A stretch of DNA of 64,000 nucleotides. Origin: Lumbricus rubellus (Eukaryota; Annelida; Clitellata; Crassiclitellata; Lumbricidae). The first letter of the stretch is position 1. Every line of letters starts with the position of its first letter. The notes beneath the pieces are model-generated. The model worked only from the letters and a program-made list of their open reading frames with translations, was not told the DNA's origin and searched no databases. The position numbers were made by a program, and so were the translations under genes. The DNA is taken from assembly GCA_945859605.1 (NCBI GenBank), contig OX243827.1:6672619-6736618 (forward strand), given 5' to 3'. Positions 13,201 to 24,700 of the stretch are shown here, in pieces.

Positions 13201-16200
13201 TCCCACTCCATCTCGTTCGCTAATGTTTCTCCAATCATTCAATTCGTCATCGTTCATCCATTCAAACCCATGAGTCGGTAGCGGCTTGCTCATCGCCCAT
13301 CCATACAAGTTGTTCGCGTCCAAGTATGGGATGAATACTGAATGTTGGGTGGGATTGAAAGCTTCTCCCATGTACTCGTTGTTCGCTTTCGCGTATCGAT
13401 GGGAAATCGTGCTGACACCTCCCCGTATTCCCTGCTTGATCATCAGTAACATATCGTAGTCACTCAACAACTCCAACTCTACACCAGTCGTCTTCAACGC
13501 CGCATCCCATGCAAGTCCGGGGCTAGTGTAGTACCACGCAGGATCTAGGTTGTAGTGCTTCATACAGACGTCTCTGAAGTTTTCGAACACATCCGCTAAT
13601 AATAGAACATCCGATAAATTGTACAAGTCGTGATATTGACGTAATGTTTTGCATTCAAATTTGTCCCATACCGTTTTCGCGTGCGCGTAATCTTTTTCGC
13701 TGATACCCGAATCGGTTAGTTTTGAATAGAAGGCATGCTTCGATGGTAATTCGGTTTCGTTTAATCTTTCAACACCGTCGACGTAATCATACGGGTAAAC
13801 ACCTTTTCTGAGTAAAAGATCCAGCTTCTCACCTTCAAAAAATTTCCCTAAATTCTTGCACTGATCTTTCTGAAGATTTTTCGATAACGCGTCGAGACTC
13901 TGGGGCATGAATCTTAAACTATCGATGAAACGTAATTCGCGCTTGACTTCTCTCTCTTTTCCATCTGCGTCTACAAACTTATCGACGACGACCTCTCTGC
14001 TGAATGAGATATACTTTTCTTCGTTGCAGGGAATGCATTTGATTTTCTCACCGTGTTCGCCTCGTAATTTCTTGATAAATAAATGGCTGTCATAACCTGT
14101 CAAATTGTGAAATATGACAGGGAAGAACTTGGGGACTTTGTATTTCAGATTACAAAGGTTGTGAGCGGCACCTCTAAATTTTCCAGTCAAATGACAGTGA
14201 TCTCGTACCGGTTTTTCTTCGCCTATAAATTCTCGTTCGCATATATGGCAAACAGTAGCCGAGTCGAAAAGCTCCTGCTCTTTCTTTCCGAATATCATTT
14301 TCTTTGGGAATTTGAACTGGTTATATATTCGTTTCACATTTTCTTCAAGACTGTCTATGAATTTCTGAGCGACATCATCGTCTTCGTTTTCAGCTGTAAA
14401 CCTCACAGGCTCTTGAGAATAAACATCATCGTCGAAGCATTTCAAATGATAACAAAACGAACTGGGCGTATGTTTTTGAAACTTGTTGGTGTAAGACGTG
14501 CTAGGAACGGGTTGGCATGTACCGATAGGTTTGATGAACGACTCAAAATCGGCAAAGTACACAAACGGTACGCGCATCTTTCTATAGTGATGTGTAAAAC
14601 TTAGCATAGTCCCAGGTTCCGGAAGTTCTATTCGTTGGGCGTCCTGCTGCGAACAGTACTCAGTATGTTTGCGAAGCGATTCTACCTTTCTAAAACCGAT
14701 TAAACATCTTCTGCAATAGTGCATTGAATTATGGGATTTTTCTGTTCGTAGTGCTAGCAATCTGTTAAAATTCTTGATCCAGCAATAATGCTTCTTTTCC
14801 CCATCAGAAATGAGTAATAGATCTACACACCTATCATTCTCATGCTTTGATATATATAGTGGGAATACATTCGCTTCTTTCTCGTAACCAAAAACATTAA
14901 CACTAATATTATTATTTCGCTCAAACTTACTCATCACATTAGCATCCGCTGCTACGGGGAATTCGATACCAGACCAATTGAGTTCCTCAGACTGTCTAAT
15001 TAATTCTTTCGTAATTCTTTCCGTATTTTTGTCGACTGGGTTTACAGCTCTCGTTACGCACCACTTGAAGCATTCATCGTCTTCGTTCTTCATATTAATA
15101 ATAGCCTTTTTATTCGCCAAATAATCAGGAAGTGGAATATAAGAACTTCCTTTCAATGGTTTGTATACCACTGTATCGATATCCAACTTCAAAACGGTTT
15201 TGAATCTCCAATTACTCCCCCGCATCTGAAAACTTGCCATGCTCTCCTTAATTTTATCCGCTGCGTTGGCATATATTTCCCTCACATCTGTTGCTTCTAA
15301 AATAATATCACTCTTTGATTTGAAATTAGGCTCAGCCGTTACTACTTCGCCGGTTTTCATATCTACTTTCTCCATTTCGCACATGAGATCGAATTGAACT
15401 TTTACCCCGCGATTTTTCCCTAGCAGCCTAACTACATGCGGTCTTACAGCCTTGAGAAAAGTTGCAACATCGATCCCGTTGTCGCCATCGATCGTGTATC
15501 TTTTTGTAAACCCTTTGATGGCCGTCGCAGTCTCTCGAAGTTTGAACCTATGAATGGGTGGTTTTATTTGCGGGGGTAACTGACTAATCTCGCGAGTCAG
15601 CCAATCCGAAAAAACTATTTTATTTTTCCCCGGATGCAAAAATTTCCAAGTAGTAGTCAACAATGCCGTAAGTTCCGCTTTTGCTAATCTCGTGTATCCT
15701 CGCACACCTCTCTTTTTCGCAATTTCTCGCAATTCTCGCACAGTGGCGGGAGTATGCGCTTGTGCTTTGTTGACCTGAGCCCGAGCGCCTAGTCGATCTC
15801 CCTGCGATATGAACGCTATGAGTTCCGCTTTTCGCAAACTCGAGTATCCTCTTTGTCCTCTCTGTTTAGGAATTTGTCGTAATTCTTTCAGATTATACGA
15901 TGAGTAGTCCATTTTATATTGGGATATCTTGTCTTTATGCCGAGTTGTATATTCCATTTTTTCAGTTATTTTGTATACGCCGGAGAAAAATTTTTTACGC
16001 CAGAGAAATTTTTTTTACGACAGACACCGAATTTGAAAAAGTAAGGCTATATTGGTCAAACTGCGCGGACACTCAATTTTTTTAGGCTGGTATTGGTCAA
16101 ATGGGCGAAGGTCAAGGCTGTACTGGTCAAATTGTCCGAAGCTCAAGGCTATACTGGTCAAATTGTCCGAAGCTCAAGGCTATACTGGTCAAATGAGTCA

Positions 16201-18535
16201 AATGCCTTCTTCCTGTTCTACTTAGGCGCAACCACCCTATGGGACCCACGGGACGCGTCCCCCCCAACTTATGAGTGGTCCCCTAACTTTATTATTATGG
16301 TCCCCCAACTTTTAGGACGTGATTCATTATGGTCCCCCTCCAACTTTTAGGACGTGATTGCACCTATGCTGGTTAGGTTGAATGAATACGTACAAAGATC
16401 CTGGATAGTTTCATGTAAACACTTACAGCAGGAATTGATTTGTTGATGGAAAACCGTCCCACCAGAAAATATTCTCATCACATAGATATAATTCATCACC
16501 AGATGCCGAGACTTGAAGGATTGGAATAGTAAAACGTTCGCGGTAACCTACGATTAGAAGCAGGAACCAATTCCGGCGCCTTAAAATTTTTTAGATAGAC
16601 TTTTAGGATAGGCTAGAGTTTTAGGATAGCTCAGAACTCAACTCAAAGGTTTTCATAGAGATAGCATCTACGACGTAGGCTACTGTTTTTTCTTAGAGGT
16701 ATTCTATAGGTACCCGAACATTGAAATTGTCTACAGTAAGCTAAACTAGAAATGAAAATATAAAATCGAAATTTCTTATTAAAAATCAGGAAAGTAGCCT
16801 AGTTTATGTGCACTTTAGTCAGGTTTTCTTGTGGTCGCTTCATTTCTAAAGTTTTCATCTGACAGTTGTGGTTCAAAGAATTTGTGACGGATCACGTGCC
16901 TCAGTGAAAATGAATTTTTAAAATAATGACTTTTTGTCGTCGAAATCATCCGACGGTTATACCTTAACCGACTCTAGCTTTTGCATAAAATGTTTACAGC
17001 TGCTGCTTACGATACATATCTTCAACGTCGAAGATTCCTTGTGCCTTCGGATTGGAGAACTCCTGAGTTAAGTTGTCGCTGTAGTATGACCATAAGGCAA
17101 ACGACCAATCACCATCCATGCTCTGGAAATGGTGCATTAACACCTGTATAAAAAAATCGAATCCAGTTTGACGTCTAAAGGTATACAAGATCTTCGTTTA
17201 TTCCTTTGTCATCGACCAGTTTCTCAAGATCAAGTTGCTAATTTATTCGCGCTTGTTCCATATAAATTGGTCCACTGTGAAGTCTTTTTCCTTCAAAATT
17301 CAGTTATGTATCAAAATGCCTATAGGCCTAAGTGCCAGGGCCGGATTAAGCAATGTCGGGGCCCTGTTCGGGAATTTTTGTGGGGGCCCTGTTCGGAAAT
17401 TTTTTCCGCAAAATTTGTCAAATTTTTCGGGAAAATCATACCATTTCATCCGCCCAAAAAGTTGATGACCTTTTTTTTTAGTCATCTGCCAAAATTTTTG
17501 GGAAAATAGCCGTGTAGCCGAAATGTGCTAAAAAAATTATTTTTACACATTTGTGGGGCCCCCTAAAGTGTGGGGGCCTCTGTTCGGCCGAACATGTTGA
17601 ACATGCCTTAATCCGGCCCTGCTAAGTGCGACAGTAGGCTATAATTATTTATGTAGGGGCCTAGCCTTTCATTTGCGCGCAATTACGTGTGCAGGAACTA
17701 CGCATATACAATGTACATGTAGGCCTAGTCTATGATGTTTAAAGCTGTGATGTATGCCTAGTCATATGAAGTCTATGGTGCATAGTTCTATTCGTGTAGA
17801 CGAATACAACTATAGCCTACAGCCCTACATAACACACGTGTGAGGTGGGTCCGTAGCTCAGTTGAGAGAGGCGCTGGTCGATAAACTGAGAGTCATCCAC
17901 GCGACCAGGGTTCAAGCTTCGCACAGGGCAAAAATTTATTTGAATTTTCTGTTAGCTGCCATTGGCGCTTTGCTGTTGCGTTGCTTGACTCGGGTTCTGC
18001 TGAAAATAAGATTGCCCCTCACACTTCTGGCTTGGCCGAACCAGAATTGATCCAGCACTTAGGCCATAGTGTTAACTTGTTAAGCCGAACCCACTCTGTA
18101 AAGCCGACCTGCGTGTCGTGCTATAGTGGGCCGTACTTCGTATAACCTTTACCGCTACCTGTAATCATTCTGCGGTGTGTCGGATTGAGCTATTAAACGA
18201 AGATTATTATTAATTTACCTCTTGGATATTTATCAGGCCGAAGATCAAAGAGGTCAATACGACGACCCTTTGATCGGTCGCAGCCAGGCTCCACGCTGTC
18301 CAGCCTCTCTGAAATATTGGCAAAACGCATTAATATTAATTTATTATGTCATTTAATTATGCCACATGTCAGAAACAAATCTGTCAGACCAAGGTATACT
18401 CGTTAAATTTGGATCTGCCATTTGATCCGCTTCATTACATCAGTTTTCGCGTCTGGTTTGAAGAAACAAGAAGATTACGACGATGACGCTGTATACTCTG
18501 TATACAAACATGCATGTATGATTATGTATGTCTAA

Positions 18536-18566
<31 letters not shown>

Positions 18567-19840
18567 TGTATGTATGTATGTATGTATGTATGTATGTATG
18601 TATGTATGTATGTATGTATGTATGTATGTATGTATGTATGTATGTATGTATGTATGTATGTATGTATGTATGTATGTATGTATGTATGTATGTATGTATG
18701 TATGTATGTATGTATGTATGTATGTATGTATGTATGTATGTATGTATGTATGTATGTATGTATGTATGTATGTATGTATGTATGTATGTATGTATGTATG
18801 TATGTATGTATGTATGTATGTATGTATGTATGTATGTATGTATGTATGTATGTATGTATGTATGTATGTATGCATGTATGTATGTATGTATGTATGTACA
18901 ATTGTACATGTATGTATGTATGTATGTATGTATGTATGTATGTATGTATGTATGTATGTATGTATGATTGTATGTAGGCCTATGTATGCACGCATGTATG
19001 TATGATATTGTATGTATGTAATAGTATGTATGTATGTATGTGTGTTTGTGTGGTGTGTGTATGTATGTATGACTTTGTATGTGTGAGTTTGCGGGTACAA
19101 ATGGGTGAAGAGCTTCCATATGCGTGAACATTGCTATTATTTTAAGTAGCCTATCGATAACATAACATTGAATGCCTTCTGGGCGCGATCAATTCTGTTT
19201 TCACATAAACTGGAATGACAATTTAATGAAAACATTTAATAGAGCTTATTTCATCAGTTTCTCAATTAATTTCAGAATGATCTGAAACACGATTAACCGT
19301 ACGAAGATCAGTTCATTATTCCTTGTTTGGCTTTTCCACTTCTACGAGAGTGTTTAAATAAATCTAAGCTTGAGTTGCGAGACACAATAAATGTTCGTCA
19401 GTTGCTAGCAAGACAGTCATTTCGTGGAAATATCCAATCAATAGATATAATTCTCGATAACTGCCACTTCTTGTTGCATTGGAATAGCATACAACGTTGT
19501 CACCACGCTGTCAAATAGCGTTTAGTGCCGCGCGCTGGTTTATCCAGCTTCAATTAACCTATCTCTCCCAGCGATCGTCGTCCGATCTCGAAAGGCCTTT
19601 CCACCCGATAATTATAGGAAAACATAATATCACTTCGTTGTGCAAAGTTGTTGGAAAATAGAATTGATTACAGTATTAAGTTGAAAATCGATCTGTCCGA
19701 ATTACCTCTGATGGACCGGCCGCTGCGAAGCGTTGGATATCCGACTCAGGAACTTTCGTCTTGGCAAACTGATGGATTGTGTCCAAACCTCTCTTTACAG
19801 CCTAGTTATTCAATAAAACATGATCACAACAATACATGTA

Positions 19841-19885
<45 letters not shown>

Positions 19886-21661
19886 TCGGTTTCTACAGGG
19901 TGGGCAAAAAGACGCCTTAAGGTGTTTTGCCAATATCTTGGCCAGAAGTTAGGATTTTTAAATCAAATATTTAGGCTTAAAGACAATTCATGTTTGCGTA
20001 CAATGACCAAATTAAATTTGTGACAATACACTTTTGATTATATCTCAAGTCCTCACAACTCAGATGCACACGCTGATGTGCACCATCATGGAAAATCTGA
20101 AAAATTAATGTCTTGAATACGTACAGACGCAACTCTTCCCAGCATTATAAATCCAAAAATAGAATAGAATAGAATAGAATAGCATTAGGCCTAACTATAG
20201 CTGCATTCTATTAACCCACGCGAGTAAATTGAATGAAGAACAAGAGTCCGTGCCTCATTGATAACTTCTTTCCGATGTGCCATAGGAAAGAATTAAGGAA
20301 CCTGAATATCACAGACTTGGAAAAAGACAGATTTTCCATCGCACTGGTGGCTCATGATGATCACACTTCATAAAGCGTGTGAAAGTCGTGACTGTTTATT
20401 ATACTGCAACGTCGAAGACTTGTGGTACAGACCTTAGTCATTGGCATACGGGCGAGGATAGTGTTGTCAGGGTCGGGAGAATCCAGGTACTCTCTCCATG
20501 TCCAAGAGATGAAATGATCGTCGAATCGAGGGTATTGATTAGGATCATTCTGAAATGCATCACTAAAATCCTTCAGTTTGTTACATTTAATGTAACATTA
20601 TAGGTATCTTCAGTTATAAATAAATTGAAAGATGAAACAGAACCCAACCCTACCATCACACCCCGCCACACTCTCCCGTCCCGACCCAATCCACATTCCG
20701 CTCACAGTCCGCCCTCACCGAGCCCTTACCCAGCCCGTCCCTCAGAGGTTTGACCGGTCAATTGCGATTTTTGTGCTCCCCACCAACCGCCCCGCCCTCC
20801 TCGTACCCAGAGATGTCGTCTGCTGAGCAATGGCGACGCGATACTTAATATGCAACGGTGAAATGGCTTCATAAAATTTGTTGGCGCTAACTACCGAATC
20901 GAAATTTAAATGTCCATATCTCGGGTTTTAAAGGGAATTATAAGCTGAGAACATAGTCGCGTTGACCTACAAATTTGCCTGAGAATATTAGGCAAAATAG
21001 TTGGAAGCGCTAAATCTTGCCGTTTCAGAGCCTTTCTTGGGACACCGTAGGCCTACATCCATACAAACAGACGCACACACGTTCAGACTTGTAATATAGA
21101 TTAGTGCAATAGCATTATATAGAAAACTATTGTCGAGTAGGCCATAGCAGCGGAATAGGTCTATTTACCGCGAAAAATGTCGGCTGATTGGGAACTTGTT
21201 TGATGTATCCAAAGATGACTTTAGATTCATTTGCAAAGTGACTGGCGATGAGGTTCGACTCATCATCAATAGGCGGTCTTCAACAGAACAACATTGTCTC
21301 GCATGATGTGAAAGATGCATAGCCTACGTTTTAAAACTATGAACAACTGCATCTGTTGTCTTCAATACGGCGTCTTCCTGGTTTATATAACTACAGTGGT
21401 TAATGGTTACAGCAGACTTTGCCTGTGTCATGGCGCGCATGAGCTAAAAAATCAACCTCCGATTTTCACAGGAGTTCCACTCTTTAAATACATCGTGACT
21501 CAATAAAAACATAATCCAATTATTTTTTCATATATCTCTAATGCCTGATCAAGGAACTCGTTACCGGTAATTAATAAAGTGAAAACATTATTTATTAACT
21601 TTCATGAACAATTTATTCATAGGATATCTTAATGACATGATGACTTAATATTGATGATGAA

Positions 21662-21712
<51 letters not shown>

Positions 21713-21740
21713 GATGGTGATGGTGGTGGTGGTGGTGATT

Positions 21741-21783
<43 letters not shown>

Positions 21784-24700
21784 CGATGATGATTAGGCCT
21801 ACATGATGATTTTATTATGACTGCACTCACATTTCGTTGTCGGAGTTACCTCCGTGGCTAATCCACAGTACTCCGAAGTCAAGGTAGTCGATCTGATCGG
21901 GAATGGCAATTCCCATGATGTGCCACCAGATGGGGCGATCTGAAAAGGTCTCTGCAATGAATGACAACGAAAACTCGATTATCCAGGTCCTTCCAGGAGA
22001 CATTCACAGTTGAATTCAGTTTCAAGTTTCAAGTTTCAAGTTTCAAGTTTTATTGATCCATCAACAACACGATATTATGATCACATAATATGATAGAAAA
22101 AGTGCATGTCAGCATGGCTTACACAGTAATGCAGTGCAGGAATTTAATAAGAAATTCAAATGTCAGCCAGCAAATATATCAAGCTAAAAGCAATCATAGC
22201 AGAGGATGTCACAAAGTGTTTAGGAACAACAGGCCCACCAAAGGGACAAAGTCCCGCTAGGAGGGGGCCTATTTAGCTAGGTAGAAATAAGAAGATTTAA
22301 GATGACAGCTTACAGGACGATAGGTCTAGGAAACACAAGATATAGTAACAGCAATAGCTATGCTGTAGGAAACCAAAAAAATTGAAAACAAGCTTAACTA
22401 ACTTAACTAACAATTTATAATACAAGCTCCAGTGTGTGTGCTCTTAAAGTACGCTTAAAACACGAAAAGCTATTAGAGGTACGGATGTTTATAGGTAGGT
22501 TGTTCCAAAGCAGTGGACCCTGAAACTTAATGGAAAGTTTACGGATGTTAGTTCTGACGAGTATTAATTTATAATCCGGCTTGTTTCTAAGGCCATAATT
22601 AAATTCAGTAGGGGAAAAGTAAGATAAGAAAGCAGGTGGAAGGAGTTTGTTATGATACTTGTACATAAATTCACAAGTTTGGATAAAGTTGATTTGTGTG
22701 ATGGTTAGTAGTTTAAGTGATAAGAACAATGGTTGAGTGTGAGAGTTAAAGGGAGATTTAGTTATGATTCGTAGAGCCTTTTTTTGTGCAATTTGCAATT
22801 TTCTTAAATGAGAAGCATAAGTGGAAGTCCAGATGATATTACAATAGGTAAGATAAGGATAAACAAGAGTATAGTACAAGCTGGTCAGAATATGAGAAGG
22901 TAGTAAGTAGGAAATTCGATTAATGATGCCAATGCTTTTGGTGATTTTCTTATTGATTTCATCAATATGGATATTCCATTTTAGGTGTTGGTCCATATGC
23001 ACGCCTAGAAATTTAGACGTGGTAACTTGAGGAATAGTTATGCCATCAATGACTATATCATTAGTATGAGCGGGTATTGGCTTATTATTAGTTCTAAATA
23101 ATATGAAATTGGTCTTGGAGAGATTAAGTGACAACTTATTTGCTTTGAACCAGTTACTTGCAGCCTTTAATTCTTCATTAGCTAACTCAAATAATTGGTC
23201 GTAAGAGGCATGGGAAAGGAAAACATTAGTATCATCAGCAAACAGGATATAATGTAGTAAAGAAGAAGAGTTAGGCAAGTCATTTATATATATTATAAAA
23301 AGAAGGGGACCAAGAATGGAGCCCTGGGGGACTCCAAATCGGATGGGTAAGAAGTCAGATAGTGAGTTATTACATAAAACTTGTTGTTGGCGAGAAGTTA
23401 GATAGCTTGCAAACCAATTCAGAGCAGTACCCCTAACCCCATAATGTTTAAGTTTAGCCAATAGTATCTTATGGTCGACCGTATCAAAGGCCTTTGCTAG
23501 GTCGAGGAAGATGCCTAATGAAAATTGTTTATTATTATTTATATACACTACAAGCGACTACATTCATTAACAACAATCGAACAACAATGTAACGCCACTG
23601 AATATATATTCATCAGTCTGGACTATGTACAATTACATGTACAATAATAATAAAAATCATTATGACTGGCGACTCTACTGTCTTAGAAAACACTGCGTTT
23701 ACAATACTATGCCATGCGTTAATGAGTGAATATTTTTAGTACATGCATACAATGGTCATTATGTATCTGCTGTTGTAACATGTAGTATCTAGTAGGCCTC
23801 ATATGTAAGCGATCTGATTTGAGGGCAAACCAACATAGAAAGCCGTTCATATAATGGATAGATATACTGGTAGTTACCGTCTTTCCACTTTTGCGAAGTC
23901 ATGTTAAGTATGTAGACGGTAACTCCTTCGTATACGTCATAGGACACTAACTCCTCCCAACTGAAGTAACCATCGTCGCTGTGTACGTAACGATCCAGAT
24001 CTGTTTCAACATCCTACCACAACCACAACAACAGCTTCTATAAGCGATATGGTTGAACTACAGGTGCAATGCATTTTAAACTGTGACTCAAATAATTATA
24101 ACGAATTCAGATTCATTGACAATAGGCTACAGGCATGAAGTTTTTGTCCACAAAGCCCGGGTAACCGTTTGCATGGATGGTTTTCAGTTGCCAATGCAAT
24201 TTGTTTGTTTGTCTGTGCACTTTTTATAACGTCCCTTCAAGCTCTCTCTGCTCAGAGGCGCTGCCGAATGTAGAGCGGACAATGCATCGGAGTTTCACGC
24301 CGAAGCGCTGAGCGAAGGACTTGCCCAAGGTCCTTACGCGGCGAGGTGGTTTCGAACCTCGAACCTTCCGGCTCTAAGGCAACAAGGTAATGACGCAATG
24401 TGATCCGGGAAAAGGGATGGTATTTCAGAGTCGACCAAAGAAAAATAACTAGCCTATACGTTATGATGTCGAGTAAAGTCAAATGACCGACTGTGGCGCT
24501 TTTCGTGTGTAGACCTAATAAACTTCAGTGCTACGGCTTTAGCTACAGAGTTTGAGCGTTAGGCTTCAATTCTACATTGAAGGCAACCATTTGTTTCGTC
24601 AAACAATTAGCCATAGAAAAGACTTGCCGACTGCTGACTGCCACGATTGAATTTCAGAGATAAAAATTTGCTCAGAAACTTCGTAGCGCCATTGGAATTC

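Larger units (their letters stand above)
377..16222. mobile_element. Complete Polinton/Maverick (adintovirus-type) element
   Basis: A 15,846-bp element with inverted terminal repeats of 194 bp, a 6-bp target duplication (TAGGCG) and a full Polinton gene set: retroviral-type integrase, protein-primed DNA polymerase B, FtsK/HerA packaging ATPase, adenain-like protease, hexon-like major capsid protein and penton. The two repeats look identical base for base, which implies a recent insertion. Genes are tightly packed (gaps mostly 10-110 bp) and in three blocks: minus, plus, minus. The only obvious lesion, or programmed event, is the frame change between the PLA2-like gene and the integrase at 2741-2750. 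It is inserted in an intron of the host AprA-like gene, 203 bp from the exon at 80-167 and about 200 bp from the exon at 16427-16547. The identification as Polinton is secure; assignment to the adintovirus-like group rests on gene content. Confidence 0.97.

Noticed and set aside
16093..16350. Frame in the right terminal repeat starting [10 protein letters not shown]
   Set aside because: It is the terminal-repeat sequence itself; the same start appears at the other end. No support for coding.
17848..17935. Functional tRNA gene
   Set aside because: A and B boxes are present, but acceptor and T arms do not pair properly. SINE head is the better call.
18440..19131. Long open frames of Ile-His-Thr-Tyr and Met-Tyr-Val-Cys repeats
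   Set aside because: Pure (TATG)n microsatellite read in several frames on both strands. The same holds for 37514-38294.
21645..21830. Poly-histidine protein
   Set aside because: Microsatellite (GAT/GGT)n on the opposite strand.
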